Source: Emergomyces orientalis
Taxonomy: Eukaryota; Ascomycota; Eurotiomycetes; Onygenales; Ajellomycetaceae
Direction of reading: 5' to 3'
Assembly (NCBI GenBank): GCA_002110485.1
Contig: MOWL01000002.1
Span: 868,001 to 932,000 of the forward strand
DNA length: 64,000 nucleotides
Every line of letters begins with the position of its first letter. The first letter of the stretch is position 1. Positions 1 through 11,390 of this stretch are shown one piece after another. A program made the position numbers and the translations under genes. The notes under the pieces were generated by a model, which made no database searches, was not told where the DNA came from, and saw nothing but the letters and a program-made list of their open reading frames with translations.

Positions 1-816
1 TCATTCTTCTCCCTGAGTCGAGCCCATCAATTATTAGCCAGTTATGTCTTAGATTATATATCAATTAATTACCTTTTTAACAAAGTGTCATTTAGTGGTA
101 TATAACATGGGGAACAAAAAGCTCCTAGAGCTTACCTGAAGATAAAATCTGACAGCTTAGATAGAGCATTATGTGTTCGCTATAGCTGGTTCACTCTAGC
201 CTGACATCACATCACTCGCAGGGTGGTTGGAGGTTTAGCTAGCCCTCCGAATATATAATTTCAATATTCCCACAGTATATACACACACACCGAAGTACGT
301 ACATGTCATACATACATCAGAAGAACCAACAGATGGTTCCTCCATTTAGGTTGCGCGCCAGAGAGATATGAAATACTGCCCATCACTCCCAATCTGATGA
401 CCCCGAAGCCAAGTTCGAAAACGACAGGGCCAGGGCGAGAAATCCCTGGAATTTTGCAAGCGATAGCCCAGAGAGCCAAAAACGAAAGAAGAATTAGACT
501 AAAAATAAAAAATAAAATCAAAAATAAGACAAAAATAAGAAAGGAAAGTGCTTAAAAGCTATTATTTAAAAAAGTGGCGGTCATCTTAGAGAAAGAACAA
601 AGAGAACATGAAAACTCAAAATATGTATATATGTCCTTCAACAACAATAACAGCATCGCTAAATGGAGAATAGAAAGGATGACCACTCGGAAACTCAGAT
701 GTACAAAAAATATTTTCGGTGAAACCCTTGAACAGACAGCCCAGCATGCAGTATCCAGCATCCAGCATCCAGCGCCCTCACAAAAGCAAAATCCTAAAAC
801 CAACAAAAAGAGAGAC
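1..816. other. intergenic, 3' side of the Zn(2)-C6 regulator gene
   Basis: This AT-rich stretch lies beyond the stop codon of the transcription factor gene. Short open frames exist on both strands (for example at 306-521 and 574-825), but they have no recognisable domain and no credible splice partners. I see no RNA gene. It probably holds the 3' UTR of the neighbouring gene. Confidence 0.6.
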
Positions 817-3800
817 TCAACCTGACGACTCAACCCTAGCCCTCTTTCTCGCCCCGCTACCGCTCCCAGTTCCCATCCCATCCCCATCTTCACCACCGTC
901 CCCAACCCCAACCGGCTCCGTGCTCGCAATATCCTGCATAGGGAACGAAGCGGTATGATTACTCCCATTACCATCCCCCGCCTCAGACACATGCATGATC
1001 GACGCAAGGTTGAAGACGGGGTCATCCCAGACCTGCCTCATTGACTGCTGGCGCTGATGCGGATGTGGGTGCTGGTGAGAGTGCTGTGGGCGCTGCTGAT
1101 GTTGCTGGGGTTGCTGATGATGTTGCGGATGTTGTTGTTGATGATGTGGTGGTGTTAAGCCAGTGGCAATTTGCTGATTGCTGCTGCCGTTGTCAGCAGC
1201 GGTGGGTGGAGGGAAGGCATCGGAAATACGGTCATATGGGTGGGCGAAGGGGCTGGAGAAATCGATATTGAAGTTGTTTATGAAGGATGGGGAGGTGGCA
1301 GACATGGTTAGGCGGGATAGGCCGGGGGATTGTAAGTCTGTTTGTGGATGTGGGAGTGATGGCTGTGGCTGTGGCTGTGGTTGTGGCTGTGGGGGGTTTT
1401 GTAGTTGGGTATCTGGGGTAGATAGATTGTTTGGGGACGGGTGTCCGTATATTGAGTGTGGGAGGAATTGGGGGAAATGCGGGGGAGGGGTGGGAATGGG
1501 CGGTGACTGGTTTGAGGAGGATGGTGTATGTGTGATGTCCACTGATTGCTGTTGTTGCTGTTGTAGTTGTAGTTGTTGCTGCTGCTGCTGCTGTTGTTGT
1601 TGAAGCTGCTGTTGTAAGATGGGTGGAGGTGGTTGGTGCCACGCTTCGCGGTGGTCAGCTTGTAGTGTATTTGGATCTGAAATCTGATGGTTATCTGAAA
1701 GCGCCGCTGATATAGATCGTAAATTATCGGACCGGACTTTTTCTCCATCTCGACCGGCAGCTATAAGGGCATCTAAAAGATCGATACAGGCTAATAATGA
1801 TGTTCTTGCATCGTTCTGGGACTTCTCGGATAGGTCGAGTTTTTGATTCTCATTTTGATATTCCTGCAGTCCAAAGAGAGAGAGCAACCCGCACGTCCAC
1901 AGAGTGTAGACATGTGAACCAGGATTGACATCGAACGCTAGTAAACATCGCTGGGAGCGGGAATTCAAAAATATAAGTTCTTTGGCGACTTCCATGCATT
2001 TCACAAGCGAGATACGATACTGCGGTTGTGAGGGAAAGAAAGACAGTGCAACCCGGTGCGCTGAAAGGCGAGTGTACAGGTAGGATAGATGTAAGAAAAC
2101 AATCGAAGGCTCGATAGGTGTAAGAGCATCATCGGCGGATGACGGTGGCTGGGTAAGAGCGTTTGGGTCCAGATTCAAGTGATCTGGAAGCGTATGGATC
2201 CACTGGTCAAGCAATCTGTCGATCGTCTTGATTTTGGTGACCGTTTGTCTTCTATCCGTTGTAGTGTATAGGATTTCAAGGGTATTGGAAAGAACGCGAA
2301 CAACTTTGATCAGCGACACGAATGTTAGCATTCCAGTAGGCTCGCCAGGTAGGGAGAGCAAGTATCCACTTGGGTTGACGAAATCGTCATCGACATCTGA
2401 GGGAAGCTCGACGTCGATATCTTGATCGCGAAAGGACTTTGGAAGTCCATGAATAGCGGACACAAAACTATATATTTTTTGTTTACATCAGTTACGTTAA
2501 ATCATCACCACAACACGTAGATACTAAGATGCCCACTCACTTGTCAAGCATATAACAAACCCAAAAGGCCCTCTTCCTTAGTTCGTTTTCCAACGGACCA
2601 AATTGAAATCGCCTTGTGTGCCGGTGCAGTCCCAATTCGAACGCGAGGCGCGTCATGCTTCCGGTCATTTGAAACGCCAAACTGCGCTTTCCAGTATATA
2701 AAAACCACAAGGTCTGCAGCTCTTGATATTGCATGGTTGTAAGGTTATTTAAAGCTAGAATATCATTGTGATATTTAGACGACTGGCTGTAATACTCAAT
2801 GTCCTCCTGGTTGCTCTTCACAGTGGGCTGTCCACAAGCGGCATCACCCGTTAGAAAAAGGTGGCGGCAACCAAGGGCGAGTATAAGATAAAAGAGCCCT
2901 AAAACAGGGCGTTCATGTTCAGAGGCAGGGGTATCATAGAGTTGGTTGATCGAATTCGCGAACGATGGACGATGTAGTACGGGGAATATATGTCTCCAGG
3001 CGTCGAACCAGACATCGATGTACCGCTCAGCAGTCTCACGGGGAGGTAACGAAGTCAAAGTCGCCGCAGGGTCAACAGCATGGTGAACGGGATACTCAGT
3101 CGTCTGATCATCTATATCGACTCGAAGCAGGGAATCCCCAATTTTCATCGCAGGGTGTTTGGGGATGTTGGCGAAACGTTGCTCCGCGGTTCCTATAAAG
3201 AATATACCAGAGGAAGATCCCATGAAACGACCTATCCCCCTTCGATCAAGATTCATGCGCCCGACTTCTCGAGAAAGCGGTTCGTCTGTTGGAGCTCTCG
3301 GGCCAAGCTTTGGCACACTCTCATGGCGAGTACCCGTTGTTGAAGAGCCAGATTGCCTGGGTGAAGAAGCATTTGCACCCGAGGCCTCCAGCTCCTTAAT
3401 GCGCTTATCCTTATTGTCATTGCCAACTCGTAATTTATGGACCTCCGCTTCCAACTGTCGTAGTCGCTCCTCGATAGATTCGGTATAGCTAGTGCGCCAT
3501 TATCATCACCATTAGCCTCCAATTCAATTTTCTCCCGGTTGCAATTGACGATATGTAAGGCCCGGCATAAATACCTTCTTGGGTAGGACTTGCGATTGAG
3601 TTTGACAGTTGTAAGACACTCGAGGCCTGCTGTTTTGCATCTCCCACACTGTAAGCGCAGCAGCCGTCGTAAGCCAATGCACAAGAACAACAACATCGAA
3701 CGGAGATGAATGAAACTCATTCAAGAATCGCGAGGTATGGGTATACATACAGTCGGAACCGTCCCATCACATCGAACCTAAAAACAGCGGATAAAAACAT

Positions 3801-4078
3801 TTCGCGCGTCAGCCAGCATGATTCCTTTCCTCTCCCCCAATTCCCTCCCACCGCGCGCAAAATATTTCCCGTATAGAAATCAACTCATCTCATGTAGAAC
3901 AAACTCAAACAAGCAAGAAAAAAAGACAAACCTTCTTAAACCGGCACCTATCGCAGGCCTGAATCGCCCTCCCCGTAGAAGTCAACGCTGGTAGGTCTGA
4001 GGACTGCTGCCGCCCCAACAGATGATTGTGATCCCGATCATCAACTTCGCCGTTGGGATGAGCTGTTTCCTCCGTCAT
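817..4078 (-). CDS. Zn(2)-C6 fungal-type transcription factor, Cat8/Sip4-like DNA-binding region
   Basis: A nuclear sequence-specific regulator. The model has five exons (4078-3932, 3777-3751, 3648-3575, 3488-2541, 2467-817), with GT-AG junctions and a continuous frame of 948 residues. The zinc cluster is complete once exons 1-3 are joined: C42, C45, C52, C59, C62, C69 (C-x2-C-x6-C-x6-C-x2-C-x6-C). It is followed by a KSYPRSYTESIEERLRQLE segment that closely resembles the linker and coiled coil of yeast Cat8. A fungal-specific transcription factor domain follows (CYMLD and SAIHGLPK motifs across the exon 4/5 junction). The last 250 residues are rich in Q, P, H and S, with a long polyglutamine tract, and end in a basic ARKRARVESSG tail. 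The first ATG is at 4078; the frame extends a little further upstream but without another ATG. Cat8/FacB-like control of non-fermentable carbon use is possible, but the overall sequence differs, so the target genes are unknown. Confidence 0.85.
1545..1616 (-). repeat. CAG/CAA polyglutamine-coding tract
   Basis: Mixed CAG and CAA codons, read on the minus strand, encode almost uninterrupted glutamine in the C-terminal half of the Zn(2)-C6 regulator. Two further glutamine/histidine-rich stretches lie closer to the stop (around 1040-1150). The tract is probably length-variable between strains. Confidence 0.85.
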
Positions 4079-4930
4079 GTTGTATGTGTGTTTTATCAAT
4101 TTTTTATAACAGTAATATTATGATATAGTAGTCTTCTGCGAGCGACAGGAAGAAGAGCATCGCAGCAGCACACGAGGACGGGTTTTAGTGGCTGACGATG
4201 GTAAATAAAATGCCTGCATCTTTTCTAACTAGCTGGGGTGATGGTCGTCTCGCGCCTCCGTGGCTGCCAGCATTGTTTCTTGTGCGTGTGTGTTCTTGTG
4301 TTCAGGGCGTAGTGTTTCTCATACATATATCTAGGGGAAAGGAAATGGGGGATAGCTTAAATTCTGCGGGATGAAATCAATTTGGCGCAGAGTTTATCCG
4401 TGGATCCATTCGAGAATCTGCTTTGGGGTTAATGTGGGAAGATTTATGCGGGGAAGAGCCGCGCATCACCTGATGATGCTGGGGAGTGGTAACAGTTACC
4501 CCGGATTCTAGCCGCAACTTACCCCCAGTTTTCTGTTCTATGTTTATGATATGTGTATGTGGAGAGATAGTGGAGATTAGGGGTCAGTGTGCAAGTTTAA
4601 TTTGGCTGGGAAAGTCACATTGGTATCGTCGGTCAACAGTAAATAGTAGCTAAGGCTCATCAAGTCATAACTTTGCGAAGGTCGTATTGAACGAAGAGAA
4701 AGCACAGAAAGAGAAAAAGGGAACGGGGGGTATAAAAAAAGGTTTTGTTAACAGGCAATGAATAGGGAGGCAAATCGAAAAATCGAAAAACGAAAAGTCA
4801 TCAAAGGCCAGCCATGTGGCAGGGTTGGCGGTATCGGTGTCATCGTCATTGCAAACAATAAAAGGAGAGAAAAGAAGAAAGAAAGAAGAAAAAAAGATTT
4901 ACAGATAAAACGGAAAAAGAAGTCAATAGC
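4079..4930. other. intergenic, upstream of the Zn(2)-C6 regulator
   Basis: Probable promoter and 5' leader of the minus-strand transcription factor gene, plus the 3' UTR of the next minus-strand gene. The part next to 4931 is A-rich. No ORF or RNA gene is supported. Confidence 0.55.
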
Positions 4931-6445
4931 TCAATCCCAATCCTCCATATCCATCCCATCATCTTCAATCTCAATCGTTGTCCCCAGCGCCTCTTTCCCC
5001 TCTTTAATCATCGCCTTAAGCTGCTGATTCAATCGACGAATACTAGCATCCTCCTCACGCTCACGTCGTTTCGCCCTCGCAGCAAATCGCTGCGCTTCAA
5101 TAGAAGCCGGTGAACTGCCAAACTTGGTCGGACTGGCTGATTTGACTGCCTCGCCATAAGCCTTACCATTGCTGGAGTTGAGTTGATGATGATGATTATG
5201 TGACGAGGACGAAGACGCGGGCCGTGCGGGAGTTGTTAGTGGTTTCCTAGCAAGTCTGCCCACTGCGACTCGCCGTGGTGTAACTGGGTGGTGTTGGTGA
5301 ATGCCATTGCTCTTCCGCGGTATCCTGCGAGCTGAAGAGTGTGCTGAAGAAGGGTTCATATCGTCCTCCTCCTGAGCATCTTTGGCTTTTGCATTACGAA
5401 CCAAGACCCAGTTCCCCTGAAGCTCATCATTGTGGCCATTGTGAAAAAGACGCGCGTTATTAGATTCGACGGAGAAATGTCCTGGAACTGTAACCAACCC
5501 GTCATCTTGTCTAGTACTGGGCGAGGAAAGAACATCATCCTTCTCATAGACATTTTGCCACGCGCTTGACCCTTCCACTGCTCGTGGTGACGGCGATGGC
5601 TGTAATGGCTGCTGAGGCTCTGCTTCCATGCCATACCCCTTTCCTCCCCCCGCATAAAACCCGCGAAACGGACCTGACCAGCAAAAGTCCCAAACTCTAC
5701 CAGCAACACCCCCAACAATCTTCACGACAGTGGAGCCCCAGCCACCATTGTTATTATTATTATCCGGGAAACCATCAGGATGCAGTCCATCCTGTTGTTG
5801 TGCTGACAAGAGCGACTCGCGTCTACCCCTTTTCCTCGTATTCCCATTCCCATTCCTATTCCCATCCCTACCACCATCAACAACAGAAGGCGACAACGAC
5901 CCCAACGATGGGCTATCCATAGGCGCATGTATCATCTCCCGATACCGATTCGGCCGATAGTCGACCTCAGGCCCATTTGCATCGTAGCCCGGTTTCTCAA
6001 ACCCAGAAGATATCATCATCGACGAGTCAACACCACCCGCAAAGCGGTAGTCGGTGTTGACCAGCGGCGTGGGACTGGCGATGCGAGATAAGGACAACGA
6101 TGACGACGACATCGACTGGTCTCCCCATGTACTCGTAGCCGCAGTCGTAGTTGTAAAAAGTGAAGAGCGGTCTTCCAGGCTGCCACCCCTCGTCGTGGTG
6201 TTGGTGGTCGGGATGGTGGCATTGCGACCACCACTACCGTCCACCATCACCTCTCCATATCCGTATCTAGCACGTTTGCGGCTTCCCTGGTGCTCCGACC
6301 CGACCGACCGACAGAGCGAGGAGGCTGCAGAAGGTGTTTGCGGGGAGCGGTAGAACTGTGATCTGGCACCGGCAAGGTCGAGTTTTGGAGGGATGGGGCA
6401 GTCAAGGATGAAGGTGCCCGGCATAGGGGATTCGGAAAACGTCAT
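4931..6445 (-). CDS. conserved-looking fungal protein of unknown function
   Basis: A single uninterrupted exon of 504 residues. The frame runs further upstream, but the first ATG is at 6445 and gives MTFSESPMPGTFILDCPIP as the start. Most of the chain is low-complexity (S, G, N, H, P), but several patches look constrained: the N-terminus (PPKLDLAGARSQFYRSPQTP), a central aromatic patch (GRVWDFCWSGPFRGFYAGG), an NGHNDELQGNWVLVRN segment, and a C-terminal predicted helix rich in R, E and K (SIEAQRFAARAKRREREED) followed by an acidic end (EIEDDGMDMEDWD). I recognise no enzyme motif, signal peptide or membrane span. It resembles proteins annotated as hypothetical in Eurotiomycetes. Nuclear or scaffold roles would be guesses. 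Confidence refers to its being a real gene. Confidence 0.8.
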   Translation of the reverse strand: MTFSESPMPGTFILDCPIPPKLDLAGARSQFYRSPQTPSAASSLCRSVGSEHQGSRKRARYGYGEVMVDGSGGRNATIPTTNTTTRGGSLEDRSSLFTTTTAATSTWGDQSMSSSSLSLSRIASPTPLVNTDYRFAGGVDSSMMISSGFEKPGYDANGPEVDYRPNRYREMIHAPMDSPSLGSLSPSVVDGGRDGNRNGNGNTRKRGRRESLLSAQQQDGLHPDGFPDNNNNNGGWGSTVVKIVGGVAGRVWDFCWSGPFRGFYAGGGKGYGMEAEPQQPLQPSPSPRAVEGSSAWQNVYEKDDVLSSPSTRQDDGLVTVPGHFSVESNNARLFHNGHNDELQGNWVLVRNAKAKDAQEEDDMNPSSAHSSARRIPRKSNGIHQHHPVTPRRVAVGRLARKPLTTPARPASSSSSHNHHHQLNSSNGKAYGEAVKSASPTKFGSSPASIEAQRFAARAKRREREEDASIRRLNQQLKAMIKEGKEALGTTIEIEDDGMDMEDWD

Positions 6446-7064
6446 CGTATGTCGTGTCGCAGGCCGCAGGTGTTTCGCTGCTGTGCTCGGGTGGTGGGTA
6501 GTGGGGTGCAAGACGGGGGCTTAATATTATTGTCTGCAGAGGAGATGAACGAACGGATGGGGATCAGGATGGGAGGGTCGTGAAGAGAAGAGTGCCACGG
6601 GTTGAACCGGATGCAGTCGGTGTGTAACGAGTACCAGCGACCAACGACAACGACAAACGGGAGCAAAAGGATGTACTCTGCGTATGTAACTCAGCAAGCG
6701 ACCTGAGTGGAGACGACAATGACGATATGTAAATATTCTAACTGTGGTACTGTCGTCTTCCGTTTCTCTAGTAGACCACTGGCTGAGGTGTAGTGGCCCG
6801 GTCCGCAGCTGTGTCCAGTCCACGGTGTTGTCCCTAGTTTGTTGTTGGTGGGGGCTGCCTTAGCAACAGTGGAAATTCCCTGCCCTTAAAACATTTAACT
6901 ATTCATCGAAATATATATATGTATATATCATATACATGGTTAAAGAAAACACAGACTGATGACTATTTATTTATTTAATATTGTAACATTCACCCAGGCA
7001 AGGATACATACATAAAAAAAAATTAAATAAGAAAAAGAAGAACAATGAAAGTGAAATACTAAAG
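6446..7064. other. intergenic
   Basis: Contains the presumed promoter of the 4931-6445 gene and the 3' end of the CoA-binding gene. The minus-strand open frames at 6527-6823 show no domain or splice logic. The region around 6910-7040 is very AT-rich. Confidence 0.5.
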
Positions 7065-7524
7065 CTACAGCTTCTGCGCCGTCCAATTCACCCCCGCCGC
7101 CTCCAACGCATCTTCCCCGTCCACAAGCACACACCAGCCCTCACTCCCATTACTTCCCCCTTCCTCGCCCGCAACCGCAGCCTTGAAGTTCTTTCGTGCG
7201 TACTCAAGCACCTCGTCGTCAAAGGTGCCCGGCTGCAGCCACACAGCGGGAATATCCACCGACTTGGCTTCTTTCAACACCGCAAGCGTCACTTTTGGCG
7301 GGGTAACGATTGAGAGGGATGTCTGGGTGGGCGAGGGGAGGGCGGAGGGCGACGGGACGGTGCGGTATGTCTGTGAAGGGAGAGAGATTTCTGAGGCCCG
7401 GGGGTTCAAAGGCGTGACAGGGAGGGAGTGCTGGTGGTACCAGGCGAGGACTATTTTACGTAGGCGAAAAATGAGTATCCACCAGCAGTTGAGTATAAAT
7501 GGTTTATTTAAACCCTCTCCCCTT

Positions 7525-7555
<31 letters not shown>

Positions 7556-7674
7556 GTATTGTAAATATGAAGATGGTTTGACTTACTCTTGTAGCCAAAT
7601 TTGCTGGGGTCAGTACTGGCGCCCGCGACGGCGAACCGTGGGGAGGAGAAGAAGAGTTTGGCTGCGGCCTCCAT
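7065..7674 (-). CDS. CoA-binding domain protein (YccU/CoA_binding_2 type)
   Basis: A small Rossmann-fold protein of the CoA_binding_2 family; its cellular role is not known. Two exons (7674-7587 and 7450-7065) join to 157 residues. Exon 1 encodes MEAAAKLFFSSPRFAVAGAS followed by TDPSKFGYK, the glycine-containing first beta-alpha unit (VAGAS) typical of the family. The junction gives KILAWYHQHSLPVTPLNPRA, the conserved 'kv..wY...glpVtPvNP' segment. Later AKSVDIPAVWLQPGTFDDE matches the 'ip.vwlQpGt.d.e' motif. The 136-base intron carries a 29-base homopolymer (A on the coding strand). Without removing the intron, the frame stays open and gives a false long lysine run. The frame also extends upstream of 7674, but MEAAAKLFF is the natural start. 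Confidence 0.88.
7527..7555. repeat. 29-base T homopolymer inside an intron
   Basis: T29 on the plus strand (A29 on the transcribed strand) lies within the single intron of the CoA-binding gene, about 75 bases from its acceptor site. It is likely to vary in length and be prone to sequencing error. Confidence 0.9.
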
Positions 7675-8672
7675 TTTTTTTTGATGAGTGAATATATTAA
7701 TAGGCGTTTGTTTGTATTCTTGATATGGTCCACGGTGTTGCTGAGAGGTTTATTGTCAAACTCCGGAGGATGAGAGGGATGGGAAGTAAATATCTTTCGG
7801 CGGTATTTAATTAATTTATTTAGCTTTAACCCACCTCCGAGGTCCCGACAGCTATTTCACTCCGCAGCTCTAGATTATGACACAATTAATTATCTTCTTG
7901 TGTTCGCTGCCAGGAATTTTACCCCACTGATTGATTGTTTGGTTTCTACACTGGTTTCTTTGTCCAAAATGCATCGGCTGTCTCCAGGATCAGGGAATTG
8001 GCATCCATTAATATTCCCATCCTTGTTTTTATTCTGAACAAAGACAGCTAGATCTACGGGCATTTCCACATACTACTAGCTGGACTACGTGAAAGGATAC
8101 CAGATGAGCATTTCATCGACAATTGACTTCTAGCTCCCTTTAAAACCCCGCCAGAGCTCTTCCACCCTTAAAATTTGCAGCGACATAGTTTCCGGCCGAA
8201 GGATTTTGACTCCGATTATCAAGGTGAAGAATTAATATACTGTAAATCCGTACATAGTACCTCTCCTTGTTAATGTGAGTAGTATGCATAATGAGGATTC
8301 AAAGTGAACAACAATGATAGTTCATACATTGAAACTGCCAGTCAGGGATTCCAACTACCCAGTCTGTTCTTCTATCAGCATCAATAATATTTCTTTCTGT
8401 CGAAGTATACTGGACCCAACTCCTGCTCTTCAGGTAAATTGATTTGAGGAAAACCAACTAAGGTCATGTGACTTCGCGATTCGCCCATCGCTCGCGCCCG
8501 ACCCAAGACCAGAAGTTTAAGAAGGGCGGGCCAACATGTAAATTAATTTTAGAAATCTTTGCAGCGAGCAACGCACATTTTATTAGCTTCATATAATGAT
8601 TTGAAAATTCAGTGAAAATGCGGTGATGCCGCGTCGACATAACATATTCCGCAACCCAAGAGAACAGCCGCT
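7675..8672. other. divergent intergenic region between the CoA-binding gene and rad4
   Basis: About 1 kb between two divergent start codons, presumably carrying both promoters. No ORF with a domain and no RNA gene was found. Confidence 0.5.
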
Positions 8673-11390
8673 ATGCCACCTTTCTTACCCCGGAAAAGGG
8701 GACTGTCCGAAGAGCCCGCCCCCAACAAACGTCCTGCGCTCGAACCCGCAGATCCAGGACCATCAACAAGGAAAGGTGCGAGTGAGACTGCAGCGGGGCT
8801 GTCGGATGATGGCTCTGAATCATCCCTGAGTTCGATAGCTTCCTCAGATGTGGATAAGAGGGAGAATGGGTATACTTCAGACGACCAAGACGACGACGAT
8901 GATGATGACGAGGACGAGGAGGAGGACTGGGAAGATGCGCTCCAGGAGGCCTCTCCAACCTCATCGTCAGCTCCAGTTACACCAACAAATCCTCCAGCTC
9001 CGCAAGACCTAGAGCTCACATTGGACAAGAATCACAACACGTTCATAGACACTACTACTCCTGGCAAGAAAGGCCCGAGCAAGATTGAACGGGAAATACG
9101 GATACAAACACATTGTATGCATGTGCAATTTCTTTTATTCCACAACGCCATCCGTAACTGGTGGATCAATGATAAGGACCTCCATCAGATTCTACGAGAC
9201 CAGTTGCCACCAGCTATCAAAAATGAAATCGAGAAATGGGAGGTTGCTTCTGGTAGGAAACACCCGGAGGCCCGGCCTGATACTGGGAAGGGGAAGGGGA
9301 AAGGGAAGAACAAGAAGACAAGTAATAAACGGCAGCGTGATTGGGGAGATGGGGCTTCTCGTCTAGAGCCCGGTCAGCCAGATATGAGCCGGGGGGACCC
9401 CACGATCCAGCTTTTGCGGGTTCTGGCCGCTTACTGGAGGAAGCGTTTCAAGATTACAGCTTCTGGGCTACAGAAAAGGGGATATCGATCGATCGCGACG
9501 CTTCAGGAGGAAATCAGCGCTTTCCACAATGACGATCATAGTACATATGGCCATGGGGAGAGGATAGGGGATCTATGTGAGTTTCGGGAGCTGGCGCGTC
9601 GCTCTGAAGGCTCGCGGGATGTGGGTGCGCAGCTGTTTACTGCTTTGCTGAGGACGTTGGGAATTGAAGCGAGGATGGTCGCCAACCTGCAACCAATCGG
9701 GTTTGGATGGACGAAAGTGGAAAACTATCGCGTAAAGGAACAGGAGGTGGCTACGAAGACAGGGAGTGATGCAGAAGAAGGACCACCCTCTAGTGAGGAA
9801 AATAGTGAAACGGAGGACCCCTCGCCTAAATCTAGCAAACGAAGATCAACGAAAAAAAACAATTTAGTCGCAGGCATGAAATTTGACAAAGATCTTCCCT
9901 TCCCAATATATTGGACTGAGGCTATTTCTCCAATCACACATGAAATCATCCCAGTCGAGGCTTTAATTCTACCCGGTGCCAACGCTGTTGCAACGACGCC
10001 TGAGCTTTTATCCTCCTTTGAACCGCGTGGGGCCAGGGCTGAAAAAGCAAAGCAGATAATTGCATATGTCGTCGCATACTCACCTGACGCAACCGCGAAA
10101 GATGTCACTACCAGATACCTCAAGCGACACACCTGGCCGGGGAAGACCAAGGGGTTCCGCATGCCTGTTGAGAAAATCCCAATGCGTGGAGGCAGGGGAC
10201 CTCCGCGATATTTCTTCTATGACTGGTTCAAAGGTGCAATGAGGGGATATGTTCGGCCGGAAGACAAGCGAACCATTGTTGATGAGAAAGAGGATGCGAA
10301 AGATCTTGTTCCAAACCAGCCGGAAAAAAAAGCGCCGAAGAAGGAAGGAGATACCTTGCAGAGCTTGCGGAGTTCTGCTGAGTTTGTCCTTGAGCGATTT
10401 CTCCGTCGTGAGGAGGCCATACGGCCCGGTGCGCGGCACATTCGAACTTTTATCTCGGGCAAAGGTGACAAGATGAAAGAAGAAAAAGTTTATAAGCGGT
10501 CAGATGTTGAGAAATGCCTTTCTGCGGAGAGCTGGCATAAGGAAGGCCGGCAGATTAAAATTGGGGAAGCTCCACTGAAACTCGTGCCAATACGAGCAGT
10601 AACATTAACGCGGAAGCGCGAGGTTGAGGAAGCCGAGCGTGAGAGCGGTGAGAAGCAGAAACAGGGTTTGTATGCTCTTTATCAGACAGAATACATCATC
10701 CCGCCGCCGATTAAGGACGGGAAGATTCCGAAAAATGCCTACGGTAACATCGACTGCTTCGTCCCGACTATGGTCCCCAAGGGCGCGACACACATTCCCT
10801 GGCGCGGGACGGTGCGGATATGCAAGAAATTGGGCGTCGATTATGCAGAGGCGGTGACTGGGTTCGAGTTCGGGAGTAAAATGGCCGTGCCTATCATTGA
10901 CGGAGTGGTCGTTGCGTCTGAAAATGCGGGTCTTGTCAAGGACGCCTGGCGCGCAGAGGATGCTGAAAAGCGCAAAAGGGAAAAGCTGAAGCATGATAAA
11001 CTTATTCTTTCAACTTGGAGGAAGTTCATTATGGGCCTTCGGATTGCGGAGCGCATTCAGGCGGAGTATGGGAACGAGGGCGATGGAGAGGAACGAAATC
11101 CGTTTACGAATCGACGACACGATCGCGATATTCCTCATATCGATGCGAGATTTGAAGACGAGGAAGAACGAAGGGGGGAGCCCGCTGATGAGGGTGGTGG
11201 TTTTTTGTTACCCGGCGAGGATGACGAGTTGTCGCATAAGAGCGATATATTTGATCAAATGGAAAATGAGCCACAATCGCGGACCACTTCTTATATGGGA
11301 GATGAGGATGGCGGCGGCGGAAAAGATAATGATTCATTGTCTGAATTAAATGATGCTCTATCTGTTATCTCTGTTCATTCAACGCCATGA
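8673..11390 (+). CDS. rad4: DNA damage recognition protein Rad4/XPC (Rhp41-like)
   Basis: Nuclear factor that recognises helix-distorting lesions in global-genome nucleotide excision repair, normally with Rad23. Intronless, 905 residues. The N-terminus is disordered, with a very acidic block (about 70-86) that leads into DWEDALQEA at W86, resembling the XPC/Rad4 acidic-aromatic motif that contacts the TFIIH p62/Tfb1 PH domain. A transglutaminase-like domain follows (TALLRTLGIEARMVANLQP, about 320-340, and the PFPIYWTEA region). BHD1 begins near FVLERFLRREEAIRPGA with KVYKRSDVEKCLSAESWHKEGR; BHD2 covers about 630-690; BHD3 contains NAYGNIDCF, THIPWRGT and DYAEAVTGFEFG (about 690-770). The C-terminal 120 residues are charged and low-complexity. 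Length is close to fungal Rad4 orthologues. The ATG at 8673 is the first in frame. Confidence 0.95.
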   Translation: MPPFLPRKRGLSEEPAPNKRPALEPADPGPSTRKGASETAAGLSDDGSESSLSSIASSDVDKRENGYTSDDQDDDDDDDEDEEEDWEDALQEASPTSSSAPVTPTNPPAPQDLELTLDKNHNTFIDTTTPGKKGPSKIEREIRIQTHCMHVQFLLFHNAIRNWWINDKDLHQILRDQLPPAIKNEIEKWEVASGRKHPEARPDTGKGKGKGKNKKTSNKRQRDWGDGASRLEPGQPDMSRGDPTIQLLRVLAAYWRKRFKITASGLQKRGYRSIATLQEEISAFHNDDHSTYGHGERIGDLCEFRELARRSEGSRDVGAQLFTALLRTLGIEARMVANLQPIGFGWTKVENYRVKEQEVATKTGSDAEEGPPSSEENSETEDPSPKSSKRRSTKKNNLVAGMKFDKDLPFPIYWTEAISPITHEIIPVEALILPGANAVATTPELLSSFEPRGARAEKAKQIIAYVVAYSPDATAKDVTTRYLKRHTWPGKTKGFRMPVEKIPMRGGRGPPRYFFYDWFKGAMRGYVRPEDKRTIVDEKEDAKDLVPNQPEKKAPKKEGDTLQSLRSSAEFVLERFLRREEAIRPGARHIRTFISGKGDKMKEEKVYKRSDVEKCLSAESWHKEGRQIKIGEAPLKLVPIRAVTLTRKREVEEAERESGEKQKQGLYALYQTEYIIPPPIKDGKIPKNAYGNIDCFVPTMVPKGATHIPWRGTVRICKKLGVDYAEAVTGFEFGSKMAVPIIDGVVVASENAGLVKDAWRAEDAEKRKREKLKHDKLILSTWRKFIMGLRIAERIQAEYGNEGDGEERNPFTNRRHDRDIPHIDARFEDEEERRGEPADEGGGFLLPGEDDELSHKSDIFDQMENEPQSRTTSYMGDEDGGGGKDNDSLSELNDALSVISVHSTP

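Noticed and set aside
1308..1748. Several open frames overlapping the polyglutamine region of the Zn(2)-C6 regulator
   Set aside because: These are out-of-frame readings of the CAG/CAA repeat on both strands.
7065..7733. Continuous 222-codon frame through the CoA-binding gene
   Set aside because: It reads through the intron (giving a long lysine run) and has no family-like N-terminus. The spliced 157-residue model restores the conserved KILAWYHQ junction.
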